Shown piece by piece: positions 9,241 to 19,165 of a stretch of DNA of 64,000 bases (position 1 is the stretch's first letter; each line of letters begins with the position of its first letter). The DNA comes from Veillonella sp. 3310 (GTDB taxonomy: Bacteria > Bacillota > Negativicutes > Veillonellales > Veillonellaceae), in contig NZ_RQVJ01000003.1 of the NCBI RefSeq assembly GCF_003999875.1, positions 167,900 to 231,899 of the forward strand. Reading direction: 5' to 3'. The notes below the pieces were generated by a model, which made no database searches, was not told the DNA's origin, and was given only the letters and a program-made list of their open reading frames with translations. Position numbers and translations under genes: made by a program.

Positions 9241-10569
9241 ATGATTTTACTAGGAAAAGGAACTGTCGTTACACGTAATCCATTACAACCTATTATTGAA
9301 GATGGTGGGGTATTAATGGATGGTACTAAAATTGTAGCGGTAGACTCATACGAAACATTGCGCAAACAATATCCAAAAGCATATAGAGTGAATGCTCATG
9401 GACGCTTGATTATGCCTGGTTTTGTAAATGCTCATCATCATATTTATTCTGCCTTAGCCCGTGGATTATATATCCCTGGTAATAACCCAACAAATTTTAA
9501 AGAAATTTTAGATGGATTGTGGTTCTACTTAGATAAACATCTTGCGAAAGAAGATGTGTGGGCAAGCGCGATTGTGACTTATATGGCATGTATCGAAAAT
9601 GGTGTGACTTCCATATTCGACCATCATGCAAGTTATGGAGAAACAGAAGGTAGTTTATCTGTTATCAGTGAAGTGGCTCAAGACTTCGGTGTTCGTTCTT
9701 GCTTATGTTACGAAGTAAGCGATCGAAATGGACAAGAAGAAATGGAGAAGGCGGTAGCAGAAAATGTACGTTTTGGTAAAGAAGCAAAGGAAAACCCTGA
9801 AACGATTGCCGCTATGATGGGCTTACATGCGTCTTTCACATTGAGTAAAGATACATTAGCCTATGTACGTGAACAAAACGTAGACAATTTGGGGTACCAT
9901 ATCCATGTAGCAGAAGGCACGACAGATCAAGAAGATAGCCAAGAAAAATATGGCATGCGTGCAGTACATCGCTTACATGAAGATGGTATTCTAGGACCGA
10001 AAACAATTGCTGGACATTGTATCCATGTAGATGACAGTGAAGTAAAAGTGTTAGCAGAAACAGGCACGATGGTAGCTCATAATCCAGAAAGTAACATGGG
10101 TAATGCAGTAGGAGCACCGAATGTATTAAAACTTATGGAAGCAGGTATTCCAGTAGGTCTTGGTACAGATGGTTATACTAGCGATATGTTAGAGTCCTAC
10201 AAAGTAGCAAATTGCTTAGTAAAACATAACATGCAACATCCAAATGTTGGTTGGACTGAAATTCCTAATATGTTATTCAATACTAACCCGGCAATGATTG
10301 AAAAATTCTTCCCTGTAAAAGTTGGTACCTTAACACCGGGGGCAGAAGCGGATGTAATTGTTTTAGACTATATTCCTAGAACAGATTTACATGCTGATAA
10401 TATCAATGGTCATTTACTATTTGGCCTCAATGGTCTCAATGTAATTACAACGATTTCAGGTGGTAAGGTACGTATGCTAGATCGTCAACTATGTGGCATG
10501 AATAAAGAAGAATTGCTACGAGAAGTACGACAAATTTCCCATCGTTTATGGAAACGATTAGTCCCATAA
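9241..10569 (+). CDS. ssnA: SsnA-type aminohydrolase
   Basis: Metal-dependent amidohydrolase of the chlorohydrolase/guanine-deaminase class, 442 residues as in SsnA. Metal site: AHHHIYS near residue 65, YHIHVAEG, HCIHVDD, and the catalytic Asp in GLGTDGYTSDM. ATG 9241 follows AAGGAG. SsnA proteins are fixed members of the ygfK/xdh/hydantoinase neighbourhood and probably deaminate or ring-open a purine-derived intermediate; the exact substrate is not known to me. It is 17-27 bp before ygfK, in the same operon. Confidence 0.92.
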   Translation: MILLGKGTVVTRNPLQPIIEDGGVLMDGTKIVAVDSYETLRKQYPKAYRVNAHGRLIMPGFVNAHHHIYSALARGLYIPGNNPTNFKEILDGLWFYLDKHLAKEDVWASAIVTYMACIENGVTSIFDHHASYGETEGSLSVISEVAQDFGVRSCLCYEVSDRNGQEEMEKAVAENVRFGKEAKENPETIAAMMGLHASFTLSKDTLAYVREQNVDNLGYHIHVAEGTTDQEDSQEKYGMRAVHRLHEDGILGPKTIAGHCIHVDDSEVKVLAETGTMVAHNPESNMGNAVGAPNVLKLMEAGIPVGLGTDGYTSDMLESYKVANCLVKHNMQHPNVGWTEIPNMLFNTNPAMIEKFFPVKVGTLTPGAEADVIVLDYIPRTDLHADNINGHLLFGLNGLNVITTISGGKVRMLDRQLCGMNKEELLREVRQISHRLWKRLVP

Positions 10570-10595
10570 TACACTTTCAGTAAGGAGTGAATACT

Positions 10596-12296
10596 ATGAG
10601 CGATATCATGTATCCGGTAAGTTTCGGACATTTAATGAACCATATTTTAACAGAATATGCTACACACAATCGAGTATATAATGTGGAGCGCATGCACACA
10701 ACAGGTACGGATCAACGGTTATCCTTATTTGGTCGTAACCTAGAAAATCCATTAGGTCCTGCAGCAGGTCCACATACTCAATTAGCTCAAAACTTAGTAG
10801 CGGCCTATGTGGGCGGTTCCCGATTCTTGGAATTAAAAACAGTACAAATTATGTTCGGTGAAGAATTGGGTATCCCAAGACCATGTATTTATTCAAAAGA
10901 TGAAGCATACAACGTGGAATGGTCCTCTGAGTACCATTGCCATGCAGCTGCTGATGAATACATTAAAGCATGGTTTGCTATTAAATTAATTAGTAAAGAA
11001 TGGGGCATCGGTGATCCAGATGGATTCATCTTTATCATGAGTGTTGGCTATAACTTAGCAGGCATTCAAAGTAAAGATGTAGATTCCTATATGGAAAGCT
11101 TACGTGCAGCACGTACAAAACCAGTTTGGAAAGAATGCGAAGAATGGGCATTAGCTAATGTACATCAATTTAAACATGTAACAGAAGAGTACATTCGCAA
11201 TATTGATGACAATATTTGTCAAGGTATTACATTATCTACCATGCACGGCTGTCCTGCAGGCGAAATTGAATCGATTTGTACATACCTACTGAAAGAAAAA
11301 CATCTAAATCTATATCTAAAATGTAACCCAACATTATTGGGATATGATCGTGTAAGAGAATTATTAGATCAAGCCGAGTTTGGATATATTGATTTTGATG
11401 CACATCAATTTGAAGTAGACTTATCTTTCAAAGAAGCAGTGCCAATGATTGAACGATTATTGACGATTGCAGAAGAAGAAGGTTTAGTATTTGGTGTGAA
11501 ATTGACAAATACATTCCCTGTTTCTATTCACGAAAAAGAATTACCAGGTGAGCAAATGTATATGTCTGGTAAATCCTTATTACCATTATCTATCGGAGTG
11601 GCTCAATTATTGAGTGAAACATTTGGGGAACGCTTACCAATGTCTTATAGTGGTGGTGCAGATGCAAAAAATATCGCAGCTTTATTCCGCACAGGTATTT
11701 GGCCAATTACCGTATGTACAACATTATTACAAGGGTTAGGTTACAACCAGTTGGATAACTTGGCTAAATTAGTAGAAGCAGAAGATTACGATACTGCGAA
11801 GGTGATTAAACCAACAGAAATTAAAGCTTTTGCTGAGGCAATGGGAACAGCGCCTACATACAAAAAATCTGCAGCGGCTAAGAAAAAACGCGAAGAACAA
11901 CCCGGTTTCCCAACAGCTCATGATAAAAATCATGAATGCCGTGTTGTATGTGGTACTTGCGTACGTGTTTGTCCAAATAGAACGAATGAATGCATTACTG
12001 TAGACGGTAAAAAATTGATCATTCACATTGATGAGTCTTGTAATGAATGTGGTAACTGTGCTTGTCATTGCGTACAACCATGCTTCCCATATAAAGATAA
12101 ATTGACATACTTCATCGATGAAGAACGCTTATTAGCAAGCGATAATGATGGCTTTTATATTCAAGGTAAAGAATGCGGATATCGCTTCCAAGGCGCTACA
12201 GGTCGCACAGCGATTGATGCCTTACCAGAGGTGTTGAAAGGAGTAGTGGAAGCGTTCATTAAAGAACTTCCATATTATATCTATGATACTCATTGA
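10596..12296 (+). CDS. ygfK: YgfK-like iron-sulfur oxidoreductase subunit, short form
   Basis: Called putative selenate reductase subunit in E. coli. Residues about 1-420 resemble the dihydroorotate/dihydropyrimidine-dehydrogenase-like part (GPAAGPHTQLAQNL, STMHGCPAGEIE, YSGGADAKN). Residues about 440-510 carry eight or more cysteines (CGTCVRVCPNRTNEC, CNECGNCACHC), consistent with two 4Fe-4S clusters. ATG 10596 follows AAGGAGTG; the upstream GTG 10587 overlaps that site. At 567 residues it is little more than half of E. coli YgfK (about 1030) and lacks the NAD(P)/FAD domain, so electrons must come from another protein. Its last 14 bp overlap the hydantoinase gene. Confidence 0.88.
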   Translation: MSDIMYPVSFGHLMNHILTEYATHNRVYNVERMHTTGTDQRLSLFGRNLENPLGPAAGPHTQLAQNLVAAYVGGSRFLELKTVQIMFGEELGIPRPCIYSKDEAYNVEWSSEYHCHAAADEYIKAWFAIKLISKEWGIGDPDGFIFIMSVGYNLAGIQSKDVDSYMESLRAARTKPVWKECEEWALANVHQFKHVTEEYIRNIDDNICQGITLSTMHGCPAGEIESICTYLLKEKHLNLYLKCNPTLLGYDRVRELLDQAEFGYIDFDAHQFEVDLSFKEAVPMIERLLTIAEEEGLVFGVKLTNTFPVSIHEKELPGEQMYMSGKSLLPLSIGVAQLLSETFGERLPMSYSGGADAKNIAALFRTGIWPITVCTTLLQGLGYNQLDNLAKLVEAEDYDTAKVIKPTEIKAFAEAMGTAPTYKKSAAAKKKREEQPGFPTAHDKNHECRVVCGTCVRVCPNRTNECITVDGKKLIIHIDESCNECGNCACHCVQPCFPYKDKLTYFIDEERLLASDNDGFYIQGKECGYRFQGATGRTAIDALPEVLKGVVEAFIKELPYYIYDTH

Positions 12297-13629
12297 ACAA
12301 GGATATCTTGTACTCCCAACGGGAGTCATGCAAGGGACGATAGCAATTGAAAATGATAAGATTGTAGAGGTTGCCCCTCATATTGAGGCGAAACCGGGAG
12401 ATGTACGAATCGATGCAAAAGGGCGTTATGTATTGCCTGGGGGAATTGATACACATACCCATTTTGAAATGACCAATGCATTTGCCACTACGGCAGATGA
12501 TTTTGACAGTGGTACAAAGGCTGCTATTATGGGGGGAACCACGACGATTATCAATTTTGCATCGCCTTTTGAAGAATCTTTGTTAGAAGGTTTGCGACGC
12601 GATAAGAAACGGGCGGAAGGACGTTGCTCTTGTGATTATAAATTTCATATGGAAATTTTGAATATGAATGAGCAAGTAGCAGAAGAAATTCCTAAGGTCG
12701 TAGAAGAAGGCGTCGCATCCTTCAAAGTATATATGGCCTATAGCTTTAGTATTGATGATCGGTCAATTTACGAAGCAATCAAAGCAATTGCCCCAACCGG
12801 TGCGTTGGTGGCAGCCCACTGCGAGAATGGAGCGATGATTGCAGCTAAGGTACAGGAAATGAGAGCGGAAGGAGATACGGAAGCAAAGTATCATCCACTT
12901 TCAAAACCAGATACCATAGAAGCAGAAGCAATGCATCGTTTCATTCGACTAGGGGAATTAGCAGATTATCCAGTACATATTGTACATGTGAGTTCTGCAG
13001 CAGGATTAGATGTGATTGAGGAACGCAGAAAAAATGGGGCAAAAGTAACCTGTGAAACCTGCCCTCAATACTTATTATTGACAGATGAATTGTATAATCA
13101 GCCGGATGGAAAAGGATTGCGATATATCTTAAGTCCACCTCTTAGAAAACAAAGAGATGTGGAGATTCTGCAAGCGGCAGTAGAGCGCGGAGTTTTCCAA
13201 ACATTATGTACGGATCATTGCAATTATACATTAGCGCAAAAAGCGCAGGGTCTTGGTGACTTTACGAAAACGCCAGGTGGATTGCCAGGTGTAGAAGAGC
13301 GGATGATTCTAATGTGGGATATGTTTGTTCATAGTGGACGAATTGATCCTGTAGAATATATGAAATTAACTAGCGAAACACCAGCTAAGTTATATGGATT
13401 ATATCCAAAAAAAGGAACGTTACAGGTAGGAAGTGATGCGGATATTGTGATACTTTCACCGGATGTAACAGAATGTATGACTTCGGATAAAACTCATAGT
13501 CGGTCAGATTATACACCTTATGAGGGAATGACTGTACATGGTCGAATAGATGATGTGTTTTTACGTGGGCACCATGTGGTGCAAGATAGAAAATTAGTGG
13601 AAGCCTATAAAGGGGAATTCCAACAATAA
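12283..13629 (+). CDS. hydA: Dihydropyrimidinase / D-hydantoinase
   Basis: Cyclic amidohydrolase that opens hydantoin- or dihydropyrimidine-like rings. The binuclear metal site is visible: GGIDTHTHFEM near residue 55-62, the carbamylated Lys in SFKVYMAYS near 148, AHCENG, HIVHVSSAAG and the Asp in LCTDHCNYT. The gene overlaps the end of ygfK and has no clear ribosome-binding site, so translation is probably coupled. In this neighbourhood a purine-derived ring, not a pyrimidine, is the likelier substrate (inference). Confidence 0.92.
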   Translation: MILIEQGYLVLPTGVMQGTIAIENDKIVEVAPHIEAKPGDVRIDAKGRYVLPGGIDTHTHFEMTNAFATTADDFDSGTKAAIMGGTTTIINFASPFEESLLEGLRRDKKRAEGRCSCDYKFHMEILNMNEQVAEEIPKVVEEGVASFKVYMAYSFSIDDRSIYEAIKAIAPTGALVAAHCENGAMIAAKVQEMRAEGDTEAKYHPLSKPDTIEAEAMHRFIRLGELADYPVHIVHVSSAAGLDVIEERRKNGAKVTCETCPQYLLLTDELYNQPDGKGLRYILSPPLRKQRDVEILQAAVERGVFQTLCTDHCNYTLAQKAQGLGDFTKTPGGLPGVEERMILMWDMFVHSGRIDPVEYMKLTSETPAKLYGLYPKKGTLQVGSDADIVILSPDVTECMTSDKTHSRSDYTPYEGMTVHGRIDDVFLRGHHVVQDRKLVEAYKGEFQQ

Positions 13630-13647
13630 TCGGAGGGAGGTCTCTGT

Positions 13648-16197
13648 ATGTACCGATTTCAAGTTAACGGTATTTGGCGTGAGGTGGAAGAAGATAAGCG
13701 ACTAATGGATTATCTTCGCGATGACCTACGCTTAACCGGAACAAAGGACGGTTGTAGTGCAGGTGCTTGTGGGGCTTGTACGATTCTCATTGATGGGAAG
13801 AAGGTAAAAGCTTGTATAGGTAAAGTTTCGCAAATGGAAGGCAAATCAATTATTACTATTGAAGGCCTTACAGAGCGTGAAAAAGAAGTATATGTATATG
13901 CTTTTGCAGAATGTGGAGCTGTACAATGTGGTTTCTGTATTCCAGGTATGATTATTAGTGCAAAGGCATTATTAGATACTACACTAGAGCCTACAAGAGC
14001 AGATGTTCAAAAAGCTTTATTGGGCAATATTTGTCGTTGTACAGGATATGTAAAAATTGAAGATGCTATTTTATTAGCAGCTCGTATGTTTAAAGAGAAT
14101 GTACCTGTTCCTAAAAATGATGCAGACGGTACGGTAGGATCTCGGTTGCATCGTGTTGATGCGATGGAGAAAGCATTGGGTACAGGTTTATATGTAGATG
14201 ATATGGTAGTGGATGGCATGATTTATGCAAAAGCTATTCGCTCTAAATATCCAAGGGCTCGTGTAGATGCAATTCATATTGAAGAAGCTTTGGCACATCC
14301 TCAATGTGTGACAGTACTAACAGCGAAAGATGTACCTTTTAATAAAACAGGTCATATTGTTCCAGATTGGGACGTAATGATTGCAGAAGGGGATATCACT
14401 CGCTATGTAGGCGATGCCATTGCAGTAGTTGCAGTAAAAGAAAAAAAATATTTACAAGAAGTATGTAATCTAGTGACTGTAGACTATACAGAATTGACAC
14501 CTGTAGTCACTCCAGAAGAGGCTTTAGCAGAAGGGGCGCCTCAATTACATCCGAATGGTAATATTTTGTCTCATCAATCATTAAGTCGTGGTAATGCAGA
14601 TGAAGCAATTGCCAATGCGGCGCATGTAGTTACTCGTCATTATTCTACACCACAAACGGACCATGCATTTATGGAACCAGAATGTGCTATTGCAGTGAAA
14701 ACTGAAGACGGAGTTCAACTCTATACAGGCAGTCAAAGTATATATGATGATCAACGTGAAGTGGCTCGTATGTTGGAGTTGGATGTGTCCAAAGTAAAAG
14801 TCCACAGCATGCTAGTAGGTGGTGGCTTTGGTGGTAAAGAAGATATGAGTGTGCAACATCATGCAGCACTTGTAGCTTGGAAAACGGGACTTCCAACGAA
14901 AGTACAGTTAACTCGACAAGAAAGTTTAGAAGTACATACAAAACGCCATGCCATGGAAATGGATATTACTACCGCTTGTGATGCAGAAGGTAAATTAGTA
15001 GCCACAAAAGTAAAAATTGTTTCCAATTGCGGAGCTTATGCATCCTTAGGTGGCCCGGTATTGCAACGGGCAGGTACACACTCTAGCGGTCCATATAATT
15101 TTGAAAACTTCTCGATGGATGGTATTTGTGTATATACGAATACAGTACCTGGCGGTGCATTCCGTGGGTTTGGTGTAACACAAACGATTTTTGGGCAAGA
15201 AGTGAACATTGATTTACTAGCTAAAGAAGTAGGTATGGATCCTTGGGAATTCCGCTATAAAAACGCAGTACGACCTGGTGATTACTTACCAAATGGACAA
15301 TTATGTACTCCAGATACAGGTATTGTAGAATGTTTGGAAGCCGTTAAAGATTCGTATTATGCCAGTGATCGTACAGGGCTTGCCATTTGTATGAAAAATA
15401 GTGGTGTTGGTGTAGGTTTGCCAGATACAGGACGCGTTATCCTAGAGGTTCGTGACGGTAAAGTTCGTATTCGTACATCCGCAGCATGTATTGGTCAAGG
15501 TGTAGGTACAGTAGCGGCACAAATTGTGGTAGAAGCTACGAAACTTTTACCAGAACAAATTGTAGTAGAAGCACCAGATACAGAACGGACACCAAACTCT
15601 GGTACAACTACAGCATCTCGACAAACGGTATTTACAGGGGAAGCAACACGTAGAGCTGCTGAAAAATTAGCAGAATTATTGAAAACTCAAACGTTAGCAG
15701 ATCTTGAAGGTAAAGAAATATACGAAGAGTTCCTAGGGGTTACGGATCCATTCGATTCGGATAAAAAACATCCTAAGAGCCATGTGGCTTATGGGTATGG
15801 AGCTTGCGTAGCTACGATTGGAGATGATAACAAAGTAAGTGAAATTCATGTGGCCTATGATGTAGGACGAGTGGTGAACCCTCAATCTTGTGAAGGCCAA
15901 GTTGAAGGTGGCACAATCATGGGGATGGGCTATGGTGTAACAGAAGACTTCAAATACAATGAAGGTAAAGTAGTTACAAAATATGGCACATTAGGCTTGT
16001 TGAGAGCTACGCAACGCCCAGAAATCAAATGTACATTCATAGAAAAAGGTACGCCAGACCAATATGCATATGGTGCTAAAGGTATTGGGGAAATTAGTAG
16101 TATTCCAATTGCTCCAGCTATTGCGAATGCATATAATCGTTTGGACGGTATGGAACGTTGTTCTTTACCACTTGAGAAAACTGGATATCGAAAATAA
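13648..16197 (+). CDS. Selenium-dependent xanthine dehydrogenase, fused 2Fe-2S and molybdenum subunits
   Basis: Molybdenum hydroxylase acting on xanthine or a related purine. Residues 1-160 hold the 2Fe-2S domains: Cys36, 41, 44 and 57 for the plant-type cluster, then QCGFC (94, 97) and CRC (129, 131). The molybdopterin part begins near 170 (GTGLYVDD), with GGGFGGKED, PGGAFRGFG and the base-acting Glu in GAKGIGEIS. The 849-residue fusion without an FAD domain matches the selenium-dependent XDH family that occurs with yqeB/yqeC. No selenocysteine codon is needed; the selenium is a labile cofactor ligand in that family. ATG 13648 follows GGAGGGAGG. The nearest FAD subunit is in the second cluster at 20940. 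Confidence 0.92.
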   Translation: MYRFQVNGIWREVEEDKRLMDYLRDDLRLTGTKDGCSAGACGACTILIDGKKVKACIGKVSQMEGKSIITIEGLTEREKEVYVYAFAECGAVQCGFCIPGMIISAKALLDTTLEPTRADVQKALLGNICRCTGYVKIEDAILLAARMFKENVPVPKNDADGTVGSRLHRVDAMEKALGTGLYVDDMVVDGMIYAKAIRSKYPRARVDAIHIEEALAHPQCVTVLTAKDVPFNKTGHIVPDWDVMIAEGDITRYVGDAIAVVAVKEKKYLQEVCNLVTVDYTELTPVVTPEEALAEGAPQLHPNGNILSHQSLSRGNADEAIANAAHVVTRHYSTPQTDHAFMEPECAIAVKTEDGVQLYTGSQSIYDDQREVARMLELDVSKVKVHSMLVGGGFGGKEDMSVQHHAALVAWKTGLPTKVQLTRQESLEVHTKRHAMEMDITTACDAEGKLVATKVKIVSNCGAYASLGGPVLQRAGTHSSGPYNFENFSMDGICVYTNTVPGGAFRGFGVTQTIFGQEVNIDLLAKEVGMDPWEFRYKNAVRPGDYLPNGQLCTPDTGIVECLEAVKDSYYASDRTGLAICMKNSGVGVGLPDTGRVILEVRDGKVRIRTSAACIGQGVGTVAAQIVVEATKLLPEQIVVEAPDTERTPNSGTTTASRQTVFTGEATRRAAEKLAELLKTQTLADLEGKEIYEEFLGVTDPFDSDKKHPKSHVAYGYGACVATIGDDNKVSEIHVAYDVGRVVNPQSCEGQVEGGTIMGMGYGVTEDFKYNEGKVVTKYGTLGLLRATQRPEIKCTFIEKGTPDQYAYGAKGIGEISSIPIAPAIANAYNRLDGMERCSLPLEKTGYRK

Positions 16198-16239
16198 TCA
16201 GTAAGGGAGAGAGTGTACTAAGTCTATGAGGGAGATGTT

Positions 16240-16265
16240 GTAACAAGCACGGAAGTGCTTGTTAC
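16240..16265 (+). other. Perfect 11-bp hairpin before the purine permease
   Basis: GTAACAAGCAC and GTGCTTGTTAC are separated by GGAA (a GNRA tetraloop if transcribed). No T-run follows, so it is not an ordinary terminator. It could be an mRNA stabiliser, an RNA element or a DNA operator. The rest of 16198-16347 shows only the permease ribosome-binding site. Confidence 0.6.
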
Positions 16266-16347
16266 AGCGTAAGATGATGTCGAATATTCAAAACATGATA
16301 TAAGCATAAGACTAGTATATTCTATTAAGTAATATGAGGTGATTCAT

Positions 16348-17748
16348 ATGGCACATCAAATTCAGGGAGTTAATCATGTAGATGGAATGTTACCCATTCC
16401 TAAATTGTTTGCCTACGGCTTACAACACGTATTAGCCATGTATGCTGGAGCAGTAGCGGTTCCAATTATTATAGCTCAAGCTATGCACTTATCAGGAGCG
16501 CAATTGATTCAATTAATTAATGCAGACTTATTTACTTGTGGGATCGCTACATTGATCCAAACATTAGGATTTTGGAAAATAGGTGCAAAAATCCCGTTGA
16601 TTCAAGGGATTACATTTGCCGCAGTATCCCCTATGATTTTAATTGGTCAGGAACATGGGATGACAAGTATTTATGGGGCCGTTATTGTAGCAGGGATAGT
16701 TACATTCTTGATTTCCCATCTATTTAGTCGTTTAATCCGCTTTTTTCCACCTGTAGTAACAGGTACCATTATTACAATAATTGGTATTACATTAATGCCA
16801 GTATCCGTTCGTTGGGTAGGGGGAGGTAATCCTAGTTCTCCTGATTTTGCGAACCCTGTCAATTTATTTCTGGCTATCTTAACATTGGTTATCGTGGTAG
16901 CTGTGTATCGATTTGGTAAAGGCTTCTGGAGTAATGTAGCCGTATTAGTAGGGTTAGTAGTAGGAACATTAGTGTCCATGGCTCTTGGCGTAGCCCATTT
17001 AGGAGCTGTTGGTGAAGCTGAATGGTTTGCAGTAGTGACACCACTTGCTTTTGGTTGGCCAACCTTTGAATTTTCATCCATAATTTCTATGGTCATTGTT
17101 ATGTTAGTTGTTATGACAGAAACAACTGGCGACTGTATTGCTATCGGTGAAATTGTAGAAAAACCAATTGGTAAGAAAGAATTAGCAGCTTGTTTACGAG
17201 CAGACGGCTTTGCAACTATGATTGGTGGCTTACTAAATAGCTTCCCTCATACTGCATTTGCACAAAACGTTGGTCTTGTAGCAGTAACCAATGTAAAAAG
17301 TCGCTTTGTAGTGGCAGCATCTGGTGTTATCTTGGTGTTATTAGGCTTATTCCCTAAAATGGCGGCTGTGGTAGCAAGTATTCCTAATCCTGTATTAGGT
17401 GGTGCTGGCGTGGCTATGTTTGGTATGATTATCGCTAGTGGTATTCGTTCTTTGTCTAAAGTACAATTTGATGGTACTTACAACCTTATGATTGTAGCAA
17501 TCAGTATTGGCGTGAGTATGATTCCTTTGGCAGTTCCAACATTCTATGATCATTTCCCTGAATGGCTAAAAATTGTTCTTCATAGTGGTATTACATTTGG
17601 TAGCTTAATGGCAGTGGCATTAAATGTATTATTAAATGGCTATGGTTGTGAAACACATGTAGCACAAGTAACACGTCGTGAAAAAGCAATTGCTCGCTTA
17701 GATAAGTGGAAAGCAGAGCGTAAAATTCGCAGAAAACAATCTATTTAA
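16348..17748 (+). CDS. NCS2-family purine (xanthine/urate) permease
   Basis: Inner-membrane nucleobase-cation symporter, about 12-14 hydrophobic segments. It starts GLQHVLAMYAGAVAVP near residue 25, as in NAT/NCS2 carriers. The signature QNVGLVAVTN near residue 306 is the NAT motif (Gln-Asn-x-Gly-x4-Thr) with Asn as its last position; TETTGDCIAIGEI lies upstream. ATG 16348 follows ATGAGGTG; the GTG 9 bp earlier overlaps that site. Placed after xanthine dehydrogenase, it probably imports xanthine or urate; specificity cannot be fixed by eye. Confidence 0.92.
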   Translation: MAHQIQGVNHVDGMLPIPKLFAYGLQHVLAMYAGAVAVPIIIAQAMHLSGAQLIQLINADLFTCGIATLIQTLGFWKIGAKIPLIQGITFAAVSPMILIGQEHGMTSIYGAVIVAGIVTFLISHLFSRLIRFFPPVVTGTIITIIGITLMPVSVRWVGGGNPSSPDFANPVNLFLAILTLVIVVAVYRFGKGFWSNVAVLVGLVVGTLVSMALGVAHLGAVGEAEWFAVVTPLAFGWPTFEFSSIISMVIVMLVVMTETTGDCIAIGEIVEKPIGKKELAACLRADGFATMIGGLLNSFPHTAFAQNVGLVAVTNVKSRFVVAASGVILVLLGLFPKMAAVVASIPNPVLGGAGVAMFGMIIASGIRSLSKVQFDGTYNLMIVAISIGVSMIPLAVPTFYDHFPEWLKIVLHSGITFGSLMAVALNVLLNGYGCETHVAQVTRREKAIARLDKWKAERKIRRKQSI

Positions 17749-17824
17749 TCACAATATTATATATGGCTAGAGTTAGGTTACATATATAAGTGCTTTCTTT
17801 ATACAGAAAGTAGCAGGAAAATAG

Positions 17825-17870
17825 GTAAGCACCAATTATATGTATAATTGGTGCTTACTTTGTTTTTTAA
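17825..17870. terminator. Bidirectional terminator between permease and aminotransferase
   Basis: A perfect 16-bp inverted repeat (17825-17840 with 17843-17858, core AAGCACCAATTATA), followed on the plus strand by TTTGTTTTTTAA and on the minus strand by CTATTTTCC. It separates two convergent genes. Confidence 0.88.
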
Positions 17871-17885
17871 TATATGGTATTCTAG

Positions 17886-19046
17886 TTATAAGAGTTGTGT
17901 AGTCTGTAACAGATCCAAGCTATTTAATATAGTATCCACTTCATCAGCTGTGTTGTGGTAGCCAAAGGAAAAGCGAACGGTTCCTCTAGGATAGGTTCCT
18001 AGTACTTGATGGGCTGTAGGAGCACAGTGCAACCCAACTCTAGTAATAATATGATAGGTTTCTTCTAAATTGTGTGCCAGTTCTGCTGGGTCACAATGAT
18101 TAGGAGAAATTGAAATGACGGCTGTCCGGTTATGAATGTTGGGCATACCATGAATGGTATACTTTGGTAGTTCTTGTAATCCACATATGAATTGTTTGGT
18201 CAAAGACAATTCGTGTTGGTAAATGCTATCGATACCTACTGTATTGAGATAGGACAAACTAGCATGAAGACCGAGGATGCCTGGAATGTTGGGCGTACCA
18301 GGTTCAAAGCGGTCGGGAAAGGTAGTGGGAATCTCTACAGTATGAGAGAAACTACCAGTGCCGCCAGTTAGTAGAGGGTGTATTTGATGAGCCACATCTT
18401 TGGTAAGAAGAAAGCCACCGACCCCTTGAGGCCCCAATAATCCTTTATGACCGGTAAAGCACAGGATATCAATGTTCATGTCTTTCATATGGATCGGTAA
18501 GATACCAGCAGATTGGGCAGCATCTACGATACACAATAGATTGTGCTCTTTACAGAATGCACCGATTTCAGCAATGGGTTGAATGGTACCACACACATTA
18601 GATACATGAGTCACTAGAATGGCCTTTGTAGTAGGTAAGAGGAGTGATTCTAAGGTGGAGGTAATCATTTCCCCTTGAGGTGTGCTTGGAATGGTGGAGT
18701 AAGATACACCTTTCATAGATAATTGGTGGAGCGGACGCATGACGGCGTTATGCTCTAAGCTGGAAATTAGGAGGTGATCACCGGCAGAAAAAAGACCTTG
18801 TAAGACCATATTTAGACTAGTTGTTACATTGGGAGTAAAGATGACGTATTTTGGACTAGGTCCACCTAATAGTTGTTGTAACTGTTGACGTGTTTCTAAG
18901 AGCAAGCGTTCTACTTGGTATGCATCCTCGTTAGAGGAGCGATGGACAGAGGCTCCGTTATAGGAAATGTAATCATACATAGCCTGCGCTACAGTGGGCG
19001 CTTTTGGAAAAGAGGTACTGCTATTATCTGTATAGATGGATTTCAT
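17886..19046 (-). CDS. Class V aminotransferase, cysteine desulfurase / selenocysteine lyase-like
   Basis: PLP enzyme of the NifS/CsdB fold. Lys201 in CFTGHKGLLGPQGVGG would bind PLP, and the Cys in GLHCAPTAH near residue 340 is the expected sulfur/selenium acceptor. The opening YTDNSSTSFPKAP is typical of the desulfurase subgroup found in selenium loci. I start at ATG 19046 (MKSIYTDN), preceded by AGGAG; the longer reading adds 21 hydrophobic residues without a ribosome-binding site. It diverges from yedE across 119 bp, a shared regulatory gap. Likely job: supply reduced selenium or sulfur for the molybdenum hydroxylase cofactor. Confidence 0.85.
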   Translation of the reverse strand: MKSIYTDNSSTSFPKAPTVAQAMYDYISYNGASVHRSSNEDAYQVERLLLETRQQLQQLLGGPSPKYVIFTPNVTTSLNMVLQGLFSAGDHLLISSLEHNAVMRPLHQLSMKGVSYSTIPSTPQGEMITSTLESLLLPTTKAILVTHVSNVCGTIQPIAEIGAFCKEHNLLCIVDAAQSAGILPIHMKDMNIDILCFTGHKGLLGPQGVGGFLLTKDVAHQIHPLLTGGTGSFSHTVEIPTTFPDRFEPGTPNIPGILGLHASLSYLNTVGIDSIYQHELSLTKQFICGLQELPKYTIHGMPNIHNRTAVISISPNHCDPAELAHNLEETYHIITRVGLHCAPTAHQVLGTYPRGTVRFSFGYHNTADEVDTILNSLDLLQTTQLL

Positions 19047-19165
19047 AAGTATAACTCCTTTTAATATGTATATTATATTTAGTATAAAGTAAGCCATGAA
19101 AAATATCAATTTGTAGGGACCAAAGCAAACTAGTCGAAGAGGTAATGTTTAGTAGGAGAGGTACT

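Noticed and set aside
13648..16197. Selenocysteine (in-frame TGA) in the xanthine dehydrogenase
   Set aside because: The reading frame is complete without internal TGA; selenium in this family is a cofactor ligand, not an amino acid.
16198..16347. Purine riboswitch before the permease
   Set aside because: The conserved purine aptamer core (TTTCTACC-type junction) is not present; only a simple hairpin is seen.
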